Program-made: the position numbers and the translations under genes
In this document: positions 46,448 to 54,999 of the stretch, in pieces
Position numbering within the stretch: the stretch's first letter is position 1
Layout: the number at the start of each line of letters is the position of its first letter
Notes under the pieces: generated by a model
Told to the model about the DNA's origin: nothing
The model's database searches: none
The model's input: the letters and a program-made list of their open reading frames with translations, nothing else
Source: an uncultured Clostridia bacterium
GTDB taxonomy: Bacteria; Bacillota; Clostridia; Christensenellales; UBA1242
DNA length: 59,464 nt
Direction: 5' to 3'
Assembly (NCBI GenBank): GCA_944349895.1
Contig: CALVNQ010000005.1
Location: 1 to 59,464, forward strand

Positions 46448-47179
46448 ATGCAAAGAATTAAGATTGTCTTACAATATGATGGAAGCTCTTTTTCAGGCTG
46501 GCAAAAACAAAAAAAATCGAGAAGCATCCAAGAAGAAATTGAGAAGGCTCTATTCAAACTTTTTGGGAAAGAAACTTTGGTGACAGGCAGTAGCAGAACA
46601 GATGCTGGTGTGCATGCTTTGGGCCAAGTTTGCCATTTTGATTGTGACGAAAAATTTCCTGTAAAAAATTTATGTAAAGCTATTAATGCTTTTTTACCAG
46701 ATGATATAAGGGTTATTAAAGCATATAAAGTTAAAGTAAGTTTTAATGCGAGATTTGATGTTATTAAAAAAACATACATATATGTTTTGTCCAATCAAAA
46801 TTTTAATCCAATTTTTAGAAAATATTATACCACTATTGATTATCCTTTAAATGAATCTAAAATGAAAGATTGTATGCAATTATTTCTTGGCAAACATAAT
46901 TTTAAAGGATTTTGTTCTAGTTCTGCACAAGTGAAAAATTTTGAAAGAGAAATTTTTGAAGCAAAACTAACTAAGAAATTTAAATGTTTTGTTTTTGAAT
47001 TCACAGGTAATGGATTTTTACAACATATGATTAGGATCCTGGTTGGTACAGTTGTTGATGTCGGTCGAGGTAAACTTACCCTCGAACAAGTTAAAGAATG
47101 CTTGAGATCTTATGATAGATCATTATCAGGTAAAACCATGCCCCCAAATGGGCTTTATTTAAAAAAAATTTTTTATTAG
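46448..47179 (+). CDS. truA: tRNA pseudouridine(38-40) synthase TruA
   Basis: 243 residues from the ATG at 46448; the GTG at 46433 lies inside the promoter. IVLQYDGSSFSGWQKQ, the catalytic Asp in SSRTDAGVHALGQVCHFD, and FTGNGFLQHMIRILVGTVVDVGRG are all TruA signatures. It forms pseudouridine at tRNA positions 38-40. alaS follows 10 bp later with its own AGGAG. Confidence 0.95.
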   Translation: MQRIKIVLQYDGSSFSGWQKQKKSRSIQEEIEKALFKLFGKETLVTGSSRTDAGVHALGQVCHFDCDEKFPVKNLCKAINAFLPDDIRVIKAYKVKVSFNARFDVIKKTYIYVLSNQNFNPIFRKYYTTIDYPLNESKMKDCMQLFLGKHNFKGFCSSSAQVKNFEREIFEAKLTKKFKCFVFEFTGNGFLQHMIRILVGTVVDVGRGKLTLEQVKECLRSYDRSLSGKTMPPNGLYLKKIFY

Positions 47180-47189
47180 GAGAAGTTTT

Positions 47190-48986
47190 ATGATTACAGA
47201 CAGACAATTAAAAGATTTATGGTTTAAATTTTTTTCGGCTCATAATTATAAAAAAATTAACGGTTATTCTATAATACCTGAAAACGATCCCACAGTGCTT
47301 TTTACCACTGCTGGCATGCATCCTCTCGTCCCTTATTTATTGGGTGAAAAACATCCAGAGGGAGACAAAATTTTTGATGTTCAAAGATGTTTGAGAACAA
47401 ATGATATTGACGAAGTTGGTGATGATAGCCATCTTACTTGTTTTGAAATGCTTGGTTGCTGGACTTTGGGAGAATGTAATAAGAAAGAGATGATTAAACT
47501 TAGTTTCGAATTTTTGACAGGTAAAGAGTATCTCAATATTCCAAAAGAATCTCTGGCTGTGAGTGTCTTTGCTGGAGATGATAATGCCCCTAGGGATGAA
47601 GAAGCTGCTCAGGCTTGGAGAGATTGTGGGATCAACAAAATTTTCTTTTTACCTAAAGAAAATAATTGGTGGGCTTTAGGCGGAGGTATAGGCCCTTGTG
47701 GACCAGATACTGAAATGTTTATTGACACTGGTAAACCAGCTTGCTCTGAAAATTGTAGTCCTGCCTGTGATTGTGGTAAATATTTAGAGATTTGGAATGA
47801 TGTTTTTATGCAGTACAAAGTAGAAAAAGAAGGGGACAAACCTGTTGCTTTAAAAAAACCAAATATCGATACAGGTATGGGGCTAGAAAGAACTTTGGCT
47901 GTTATTAATAATGTTAAATCTCCCTACGAAATTGGTTGTTTAAAAAGAGCTTTGGAATTTGTTAGAGCAAATAGTCTTAACTTTGATGAAAGAAGTGCAA
48001 GAATCATTGTGGATCATACCAGAGCAGCTACTTTTATTTTAGGTGATGAAAAGGGTGTTGTCCCAAGTAATCTTGGTCAAGGATATGTTTTAAGAAGGCT
48101 TATCAGGAGAGCAATTAATCATTCTAGAAAGATTGGTTTTGATACTGTCAACTTAATTTTATTATCAAATATGTTCGTTGAAGAATATGGTGAAGATTAT
48201 GCAGATATAAAATTAAACAGATCAAAAATCGAACAAGAACTTAACAAAGAAATTGATAAGTTTGCTAAAGCTTTAGATGAAGGATTTAAAGAATTTGAAA
48301 AGGTGATAGCTGGAATTGAAAAGCATAAGCTCTTTGCAAAACAAGGCGAAGTTGTTGAAAATATCATTAGTGGGAAAGCTGCTTTTAGGTTGTATGATAC
48401 TTTCGGTTTCCCAATTGAATTGACAAAAGAACTTGCGAACGAAAAAGGATATATTGTTGATGAAGAAGGTTTTAAAGAAAAATTCAAAGAACATCAAGAA
48501 AAATCACGCTCGTTAAATGCGGGAGTTTTTAAAGGTGGGCTTGCAGATAGTGGAGAACAGACAACAAAATATCATACTGCAACACATATTTTACTTGCTG
48601 GTATTAGACAACTTAATCCAAGCGCAATGCAAAAAGGATCAAATATTACTTGTGAAAGGATGAGGCTAGATTTTAATTTTGACCATAAAATGACCGACGA
48701 TGAAATAAAGTATTTGGAAAAATTTGTCAATGATGTTATTTCAAAAGATATCCCTGTGGAATGTCAAGAAATGTCTCTTGAAGATGCACAAAAAAGCGGG
48801 GCTGTCGGAGTTTTTGAAAACAAATATGGGAATATGGTCAAAGTTTATACCATAGGTAATATATCCAAAGAAATATGTGGAGGGCCTCATGTTAAAAAAA
48901 CAGGGGAGCTCGGTAAATTTACTATAATAAAAGAAGAAAGTTCTTCTTCGGGTGTAAGAAGAATAAAAGCGATTCTTAGCGAATAA
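47190..48986 (+). CDS. alaS: alanyl-tRNA synthetase lacking the C-terminal C-Ala domain
   Basis: 598 residues; typical bacterial AlaRS is about 870. The class II catalytic core is complete (motif 2 region FDVQRCLRTNDIDEVG...CFEML, and NIDTGMGLERTLAV), as is the tRNA-recognition region (GQGYVLRRLIRRAINHSRK). The editing domain is present, with HTATH (about 460) and CGGPH (about 561). The protein stops right after editing, so the DHHA1/C-Ala domain is missing. An inserted Cys cluster, CSENCSPACDCGK, may bind zinc. It pairs with truA in an operon. Whether another alaS exists elsewhere cannot be seen. Confidence 0.9.
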   Translation: MITDRQLKDLWFKFFSAHNYKKINGYSIIPENDPTVLFTTAGMHPLVPYLLGEKHPEGDKIFDVQRCLRTNDIDEVGDDSHLTCFEMLGCWTLGECNKKEMIKLSFEFLTGKEYLNIPKESLAVSVFAGDDNAPRDEEAAQAWRDCGINKIFFLPKENNWWALGGGIGPCGPDTEMFIDTGKPACSENCSPACDCGKYLEIWNDVFMQYKVEKEGDKPVALKKPNIDTGMGLERTLAVINNVKSPYEIGCLKRALEFVRANSLNFDERSARIIVDHTRAATFILGDEKGVVPSNLGQGYVLRRLIRRAINHSRKIGFDTVNLILLSNMFVEEYGEDYADIKLNRSKIEQELNKEIDKFAKALDEGFKEFEKVIAGIEKHKLFAKQGEVVENIISGKAAFRLYDTFGFPIELTKELANEKGYIVDEEGFKEKFKEHQEKSRSLNAGVFKGGLADSGEQTTKYHTATHILLAGIRQLNPSAMQKGSNITCERMRLDFNFDHKMTDDEIKYLEKFVNDVISKDIPVECQEMSLEDAQKSGAVGVFENKYGNMVKVYTIGNISKEICGGPHVKKTGELGKFTIIKEESSSSGVRRIKAILSE

Positions 48987-49049
48987 AACATAATTAACAT
49001 CTTGATTTATAATTAAAATATTGTTATAATAATACTGAGGAGTAAAACT

Positions 49050-50441
49050 ATGGCTAAAGATAAAGTTAAAAATGGTTTCTTTTTATATTTTGGTCTTTTC
49101 CTTTTAATTATTTTGGCAGTTGTTTTAATAATTTTTGTTGTTATGCTTTTTATGCCAGGAACCTCTATATTAGGGTTAGAATATTTTTCTAATTCAAATA
49201 AAATATTAGTTACGCAAACAACAGATGCAAGCAAAACTGAAATCAATTTTGATTCACCAAATTTTTCGAGTGTGGAAATTAATTGCTCTTATGCAAATGT
49301 TTATGTTCAAAAAAATAATGAATTGAAAAGAAATGCTGTTTATATTTTAAATAATTCCAAGGGATTTGTTACTTCAAGTAATGCAAAAGACTTTCACTAT
49401 GATGTTAAAATTGAAGGTGGAGTTCTGAAAGTTTCGGTTTCCGAGCAAAATGCTTTTTTGTATTTTTCTAAAGATATAAAAATTATTTTTCAGATTGCTA
49501 ATGAAAATTCCAACCCTTTAAAAAATAAATCTGTTAAAATAAAAACCACAGACGGGAATGTCTACGTTGGTGGTAGTGTAATAACAGGGTATTCACATGA
49601 CCTTGATTTATCTAGTTTGGATATACAAACTTCAGGAGGATCGGTTTTTCTCAGCAAACACGCTCCGAACAGTTATAACACATTAAATGTTAAAACACAG
49701 TCAGGGGATATTATAATAAATGATGCTTCAATTTCTGCTGATAATATGTTGTTAGATTCGGCTTCAGGAAATATTAATGTTAATGAAATTTCTTCATCTA
49801 ATAATATCAACTTGAATTCTGAAAAAGGGTCTATAACCATTAATAAAATAAATGGCAATGTTGTAAGTAAATGTTCAAATGCATATATGCAAATTAGTGA
49901 TATTAATGGTAGCGTAGATTTTTCGCCTTCTTCAAAGTCATTTGCATCAAGTGTTATTAAAATTGGTAATGTATCGGGAAATTTTTATGCCACAGAAGCT
50001 AGAGACACAGATTTTGAAATATCTCATATAGGCAATTCTGCTCAAATTGAAACTTCAACGGGTTATATTAAAATTGATGATGGCATTGTTTCAGGTTCTA
50101 AAATAAAAACCGTTTCTGGAGAAATTGATATTAAAGTTGCTTCTCATGCGTCTTCAGTAGAAGTGCAAAGCAATAAGGGCAATATTAATTTGCATTTGCC
50201 TGAACAATTTTCTTCTGTTACTGTTGCTAATGATGTGGGGCAAACTTATCTATATTTGCCAAAGGATTATGGTTATACTTTTTACTTTTCCTATTTTAAT
50301 ACTGAAGATTTAGAAGGGTTTAAATTTAATAATATAAATTTAAATTTAGATATAGAAAAAGTAAACCCTCTCTTAGTTAACTCGGGTGGATCTTCTTTAT
50401 ATGTGAAGTGCAATAAACAGGTTAATTTTTATTGGCAATAG
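49050..50441 (+). CDS. membrane-anchored DUF4097-like adhesin/beta-helix protein
   Basis: 463 residues. A Lys-rich N-terminus and one transmembrane helix (about 10-36) precede a repetitive beta-strand domain with recurring TxxGxIxI units (VKTQSGDIIINDASIS, SASGNINVNEISSS, ETSTGYIKIDDGIV). This is the pattern of the DUF4097 putative adhesin family, which forms a beta-solenoid outside the cell. Function within the family is unclear. GAGGAG lies 8 nt before the ATG. A terminator follows. Confidence 0.8.
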   Translation: MAKDKVKNGFFLYFGLFLLIILAVVLIIFVVMLFMPGTSILGLEYFSNSNKILVTQTTDASKTEINFDSPNFSSVEINCSYANVYVQKNNELKRNAVYILNNSKGFVTSSNAKDFHYDVKIEGGVLKVSVSEQNAFLYFSKDIKIIFQIANENSNPLKNKSVKIKTTDGNVYVGGSVITGYSHDLDLSSLDIQTSGGSVFLSKHAPNSYNTLNVKTQSGDIIINDASISADNMLLDSASGNINVNEISSSNNINLNSEKGSITINKINGNVVSKCSNAYMQISDINGSVDFSPSSKSFASSVIKIGNVSGNFYATEARDTDFEISHIGNSAQIETSTGYIKIDDGIVSGSKIKTVSGEIDIKVASHASSVEVQSNKGNINLHLPEQFSSVTVANDVGQTYLYLPKDYGYTFYFSYFNTEDLEGFKFNNINLNLDIEKVNPLLVNSGGSSLYVKCNKQVNFYWQ

Positions 50442-50442
50442 G

Positions 50443-50465
50443 GCATCAGCGATGATGCTTTTTTG
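50443..50465 (+). terminator. intrinsic terminator
   Basis: GCATCA, loop GCGA, TGATGC, then T6. Confidence 0.8.
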
Positions 50466-50466
50466 T

Positions 50467-50495
50467 TTGTTTTGATATTATTTTCGTGCTATAAT
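50467..50495 (+). promoter_or_regulatory. predicted leaderless promoter of yhaO-yhaN
   Basis: TTGTTT (50467-50472), 17-nt spacer, TATAAT (50490-50495), TCTAAT, then ATG at 50502. Confidence 0.6.
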
Positions 50496-50501
50496 TCTAA
50501 T

Positions 50502-51575
50502 ATGAAAATTATTCATGTTGCAGATCTTCATTTAGAGGGTGGTTATAAAAAAGTTAGTGGTGATAAAAACAAACTTCTTCGAGACGAAGGATTACAACTT
50601 TTTGCTGATTTAATTTCTTTTGCAAACAAAGAAAAAGTTGATGTGATTTTAATTTGTGGAGATTTATTTGATAAACTTTCTGTAAGAAAATCTACATTAA
50701 AATTTGTTGTGGATCAAATTAAATCTGTCCCAAATATTAGGTTTTTTTATTGTCTTGGTAACCATGACAATAAAAAACTTTTTGAAGATGATTTACCACA
50801 AAATCTTTATATATTTCCTGTGGGTTTCTCTAAAATAGATTTAGGAGATGTAACTATAGGTGGTAATAGTGTTATAAAATATGAAGAACAAAATTTTGTT
50901 GACTCTATAAATTTTGATAAAGATAAAATAAATATCTTTATGCTTCATGCTTTTTTGTCTGGTGCTCATGATAACGACTGTTTAAGTTTTGATGTTAAAG
51001 ATCTTAAAAACAAAAATATTGATTATCTTGCTTTAGGACATATCCATAAAAGACAAAATGGCAGAATTGATGATAGGGGCGAATGGGTATACTCTGGAAA
51101 TTTTGGAGATTATTTATTCGGCGACTTCCCAAAGGGGTTTGTCCTTATCGAAATTGTAAACAAAAAAATAATATGGCGTAGAATAGATTTAATTTGCAAA
51201 AGAAAGTTTTTTGAATTTTATGTTGATTTATCTGATTGCCAAAGTTTCTTAGATTTGAAAAATAAAATTAAAAATCAAGTTCTATCGGCTTCGTGTGATG
51301 ATTTTGTCAGGTTATATCTAACTGGTGAATATGAAGAAGGTTTTGAAAAAAAAGTTGATTATATTTTTAGTGAATTCAATGACAAATTTTTTTATTTTGA
51401 CATTGTTGATGAAAGCAAAATAAAAATAGATGTTGAAAAACTCAAAAAAGAAACTTTATCTTTAAAGGCTGAATTTATTAAGTTGGTTTATGATTCTGAT
51501 TTGCCTGAAATGGACAAACAAAAAATTGTGAAAGTTGGGATTAGTGCTCTTCTAAATGAGGAGGTAGAATTATGA
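50502..51575 (+). CDS. yhaO: SbcD/YhaO-type metallophosphoesterase (DNA repair nuclease subunit)
   Basis: 357 residues from the ATG at 50502. The earlier in-frame start at 50463 lies upstream of the promoter. Metal-binding motifs are in order: HVADLHLEGG, LICGDLFD, CLGNHDN, MLHAFLSG and ALGHIHKRQ. The family cuts DNA as the partner of an SMC-like ATPase, encoded next with a 4-nt overlap. The C-terminal part is a divergent capping domain. Confidence 0.88.
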   Translation: MKIIHVADLHLEGGYKKVSGDKNKLLRDEGLQLFADLISFANKEKVDVILICGDLFDKLSVRKSTLKFVVDQIKSVPNIRFFYCLGNHDNKKLFEDDLPQNLYIFPVGFSKIDLGDVTIGGNSVIKYEEQNFVDSINFDKDKINIFMLHAFLSGAHDNDCLSFDVKDLKNKNIDYLALGHIHKRQNGRIDDRGEWVYSGNFGDYLFGDFPKGFVLIEIVNKKIIWRRIDLICKRKFFEFYVDLSDCQSFLDLKNKIKNQVLSASCDDFVRLYLTGEYEEGFEKKVDYIFSEFNDKFFYFDIVDESKIKIDVEKLKKETLSLKAEFIKLVYDSDLPEMDKQKIVKVGISALLNEEVEL

Positions 51576-53227
51576 AATTATTGAGTTTACATATAGAAAA
51601 TTTTGGCAGATTTCATGATTTTAATTATGTTTTCAAAGATGGGTTAAATGCTATAATGCAAGAAAATGGTTGGGGAAAAACAACACTTGCAGTTTTTATT
51701 AAAGCTATGTTTTACGGCATGGATAAAAAGGGTAATTTAAAGTCTTTTTGTGCTGAAAGAAGTAAATATTTGCCTTGGCAAGGTGGAGTTTATGGAGGGA
51801 GTTTAATTTTCCAAGTTAATGATAAAACTTATAGAGTTCTCAGAACATTTGGATTAACCCCAGAGGGAGACAGATTCGAATTATTGGATCTAGGTTCAAA
51901 TAAACTGTCAAAGGATTATTCTTATAATTTAGGCGAAGAATTGTTTGGCGTCGGGAAGAATACATTTTCGGTTACAACTTTTTTCCCACAAGGAGAAATA
52001 GAAGGGGAGATAAATGACGAAATAAGGTCCTATCTTACTGGCGCATATGAAATGGAAGGAGATGTGGAAAACCATTCTAAAGCTATTAAAAAAATAAAAG
52101 AAACTATTAAAGCATTATCTGTTTCTTCTCCTAAAAATTTCGATATACTTGAAATTGAGGGGGAAATTAAGGTTAAAGAAGAAGAAGCCCAAAACTTGTC
52201 TGATAATCGAAATGATTTAAAACAAAAAATTTCTGAAACTTCAAATTACATTCAGAATATTAAAAATAATAATGACAAAAATGATTGTAATTTTGAAGAT
52301 GTTAAAACAAACTTAAATGATATTAATTTCAAAATTAATACAATAGAGGACATATTAAAAGTTACAAAAAAAAGGTATATCTTGTTTCTATTTTTATTCT
52401 CATTTTCATTAATTTTAAGTTTTGCTCTGATCATTTCTGGTTTGTTAGTTATTATTTTTAATAATTTAGTAGCGCTTGGGACGATTTTGAGCGTCTTAGG
52501 AAGTATAACATTTGTTTTTATACTTGTCTTTTTATTAAAATTTTTAAAATTTAAGAATGAAAGGTTGGTTAAGTTAAAAAAAGAGAAAGAAAATTTATTT
52601 GCAGAAAAAAACAGTTATGATGATACTTTATTTTCTATTGTGGAAAAATCTCAAAACAGTTTATCGTCTTTAAATGAAAAAGTTGAATTTGAAAAAGAAA
52701 ATGCTGTTTTGGAAACTAAACTCGCTCATATAGAAAATGATTTAGAGAAAACTTTGGAACTTATCAGTAATTATGAAGATAAACTTAATTTGCTGAAAAT
52801 AAAAAAACAAGATGTAGAAAATAAAATTCTTATTGCAAACAAAACTATAGAATTCCTTGAGCAAGCTCAAATTAATATTTCTCAAAGATTTGTTAAACCC
52901 ATGCAAGAAAAATTTAGTAAAATTATTAAGAAGGTTGCTGAAGATTTAAGTATCAGACTTGATTCTGATTTTAAATTATCTACAGACACTCAAATTGGAG
53001 TTAAAGAAAAAGAATATTTAAGTCGTGGGAAGCAGGACATTGTTTTAATTTGTAGGAGATTTGCATTAATAGAATCAATTTTTAAAAAAGAAGTTCCTTT
53101 TATAATTCTTGATGATCCATTTATAAATTTAGATGATAAATCTGTAAAAAATATGATTGACTTATTAAAAACTTTTTCAAAAGATAACCAGATAATTTAT
53201 TTCGTATGTCATTCTTCAAGATCTTAA
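51572..53227 (+). CDS. yhaN: YhaN-type SMC-like ATPase with mid-protein membrane helices
   Basis: 551 residues. The N-terminal ATP-binding part has QENGWGKTTLAVFIKAMFYG. The C-terminal part has an LSRGKQD signature and Walker B FIILDDPFINLDD, with coiled coil between. Within the coil lie two hydrophobic helices (about 268-295 and 298-325), so it is probably tethered to the membrane. This resembles Bacillus YhaN but is much shorter (YhaN is about 960). With the upstream phosphoesterase it forms a small SbcCD-like pair. The loop lacks the usual first Gly of Walker A. Confidence 0.85.
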   Translation: MKLLSLHIENFGRFHDFNYVFKDGLNAIMQENGWGKTTLAVFIKAMFYGMDKKGNLKSFCAERSKYLPWQGGVYGGSLIFQVNDKTYRVLRTFGLTPEGDRFELLDLGSNKLSKDYSYNLGEELFGVGKNTFSVTTFFPQGEIEGEINDEIRSYLTGAYEMEGDVENHSKAIKKIKETIKALSVSSPKNFDILEIEGEIKVKEEEAQNLSDNRNDLKQKISETSNYIQNIKNNNDKNDCNFEDVKTNLNDINFKINTIEDILKVTKKRYILFLFLFSFSLILSFALIISGLLVIIFNNLVALGTILSVLGSITFVFILVFLLKFLKFKNERLVKLKKEKENLFAEKNSYDDTLFSIVEKSQNSLSSLNEKVEFEKENAVLETKLAHIENDLEKTLELISNYEDKLNLLKIKKQDVENKILIANKTIEFLEQAQINISQRFVKPMQEKFSKIIKKVAEDLSIRLDSDFKLSTDTQIGVKEKEYLSRGKQDIVLICRRFALIESIFKKEVPFIILDDPFINLDDKSVKNMIDLLKTFSKDNQIIYFVCHSSRS

Positions 53228-53293
53228 TTAAAAAATTAATTATCCTTTATTCCAGTCATATAAAATAAAGTTGTGAAAATTTATTAAAAATAG

Positions 53294-53322
53294 TTGATTT
53301 TTTATTAAGTTTTTGTTATAGT
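53294..53322 (+). promoter_or_regulatory. promoter of tRNA-Gly
   Basis: TTGATT (53294-53299), 17-nt spacer and TATAGT (53317-53322). The leader before the tRNA is about 48 nt. Confidence 0.6.
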
Positions 53323-53376
53323 TAATACGCATGAGCATAAATTATATTAACATTGTCTCTTTGCGTGTTTAACTTT

Positions 53377-53452
53377 GCGGGAGTGGCTCAGTTGGTAGAG
53401 CGTTGCCTTGCCAAGGCAAAGGTCGCGGGTTCGAACCCCGTCTTCCGCTCCA
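53377..53452 (+). tRNA. tRNA-Gly (anticodon GCC)
   Basis: 76 nt with encoded CCA. GCGGGAG pairs with CTTCCGC, the anticodon arm is TTGCCTTGCCAAGGCAA with anticodon GCC, and the T arm is GCGGGTTCGAACCCCGT. Confidence 0.95.
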
Positions 53453-53478
53453 AATTTTCAAAGGGGCGACCAAAAAAT

Positions 53479-53516
53479 AATCGCGGACACGGCATTTTGC
53501 CTAACCGTGATTTTTT
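53479..53516 (+). terminator. terminator after tRNA-Gly
   Basis: AATCGCGG (53479-53486) pairs with CCGTGATT (53505-53512), enclosing a small GGCA/TGCC hairpin, followed by T6. Confidence 0.75.
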
Positions 53517-53572
53517 GTTTGTTTTTATTTAAAATAACAGTATAATAAAAGTGAAGCACAAAAGGGGAATTT

Positions 53573-54184
53573 ATGAAAATTGCAATTGATATGGATGACT
53601 GCATTACAAATACTCAGGAATTGGATTTTGCTTGTGCATGGAACTATAATAAACAAAATCATCCTAATGATGAAAAGTTTCATTATGGAATAAATCATGA
53701 CGCAACAAAAATTTTTAAATTTACAAATGAAGAAAAGTATTCTTTTTACATAAAACAACGCAAATATATAATAAAAAATAAATTGATTGACCCTAAACCT
53801 TTTGCAAAAGAAGTTATAAACCAGTTGTTGCATGATGGCCATGAAATTTATATTGTTACTAGCCGAGAAGATGAATATTGGAATGGTAATGCAAAAAGAG
53901 AAACTGAAAAATGGTTAAAAAAACATGGAATAAAATTTACAAAATTATTTGTGAATTGCTTAGATAAAGGTGCAAAATGTGCTGAATTAGGGGTTCATAT
54001 TTTAGTTGACGATAATCAAAAATATGCTAGACAAGTTAATTCGCAAGGGATAAGAACGATTGTTTTCACTGCCCCATATAACAAAAATTATAAAAATATT
54101 TTAAGTACTCATGCATCTTGTTGGCCAGAGGTGTATTACATAATTAAAGGTTTAGTAATTTCGCTAGGAGACATACAAGTTTAG
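53573..54184 (+). CDS. HAD-type 5'(3')-nucleotidase family protein
   Basis: 203 residues. HAD motif I is IAIDMDDCITNT (Asp nucleophile and second Asp), motif II lies in EIYIVTSRED, and motif IV is HILVDDNQKYA. The layout fits the NT5C-like deoxyribonucleotidase group, which removes phosphate from nucleotides. AAAGGGGA precedes the ATG. The substrate is not certain. Confidence 0.82.
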   Translation: MKIAIDMDDCITNTQELDFACAWNYNKQNHPNDEKFHYGINHDATKIFKFTNEEKYSFYIKQRKYIIKNKLIDPKPFAKEVINQLLHDGHEIYIVTSREDEYWNGNAKRETEKWLKKHGIKFTKLFVNCLDKGAKCAELGVHILVDDNQKYARQVNSQGIRTIVFTAPYNKNYKNILSTHASCWPEVYYIIKGLVISLGDIQV

Positions 54185-54250
54185 AACTAGGTAAAATTTT
54201 CTTTATTTTTTAAAAATATCAAAACTTTGCCTTAGTCAAAAGCAATCTTG

Positions 54251-54279
54251 TTGACAGAAATTATTTATAATGCTAATAT
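54251..54279 (+). promoter_or_regulatory. leaderless promoter of sufC-sufB
   Basis: Perfect TTGACA (54251-54256), 17-nt spacer, TAATAT (54274-54279), AATCAT, then ATG at 54286. Confidence 0.7.
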
Positions 54280-54285
54280 AATCAT

Positions 54286-54999
54286 ATGCTAAAATTAGAA
54301 AATGTTAGTTATGTTGTTGAAGAAAATGGTAAAAACAAAACCATTCTTGATAATATTAATTTAGACTTTGATGATAAAAAATTATATGTCATTACTGGTC
54401 CCAATGGTAGTGGCAAGTCTACTCTTGTCAAAATAATTATAGGCATCGAAACTCCTACAACTGGCAACATTGTTTTTAATGGAATTAGCCTTGATGGCTT
54501 AGAAATAAATGAAAGGGCAAACTTAGGAATTAGTTATGCTTTTCAGCAACCTGTTAAATTTAAAGGATTAAAAGTAAGAGATTTATTGGATTGTGCAACC
54601 GGCAAAAAGAACGATTTTGCATCTTTATGTCATTATCTTTCAGTGGTTGGTTTATGTGCTAGGGATTATGTTGATAGGCCAGTTGATGATAAACTTTCAG
54701 GCGGGGAGTTAAAACGGATAGAACTTGCCATGGTTCTTTGCAGGGAGAGCAAATTGAATATTTTTGATGAGCCAGAGGCAGGTATAGATCTTTGGAGTTT
54801 CGATAATCTTACAAAAATTTTTAAATCGCTTTCAAATAGTACTAATATAATCGTGAGTCATCAAAAGAAAATTTTGGAAATCGCCGATGAAATTATATTG
54901 TTGAAGAATGGGAAGATAGAAAAAGTTGGTAGCTATTATCAAATGCTTCCTTATATTCAAAATACTCAATGTGAAAAACTTCGAGGTGACCATGAATAA
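54286..54999 (+). CDS. sufC: Fe-S assembly ATPase SufC (SmsC-like)
   Basis: 237 residues, an ABC ATPase: Walker A GPNGSGKST, signature LSGGELKRIELA and Walker B LNIFDEPEAGIDLWS. The DEPEAGID form and overall length are typical of SufC. It powers cluster assembly on its SufB-type partner, encoded next with an 8-nt overlap. No SufS, SufU or SufE gene is adjacent. Confidence 0.92.
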   Translation: MLKLENVSYVVEENGKNKTILDNINLDFDDKKLYVITGPNGSGKSTLVKIIIGIETPTTGNIVFNGISLDGLEINERANLGISYAFQQPVKFKGLKVRDLLDCATGKKNDFASLCHYLSVVGLCARDYVDRPVDDKLSGGELKRIELAMVLCRESKLNIFDEPEAGIDLWSFDNLTKIFKSLSNSTNIIVSHQKKILEIADEIILLKNGKIEKVGSYYQMLPYIQNTQCEKLRGDHE

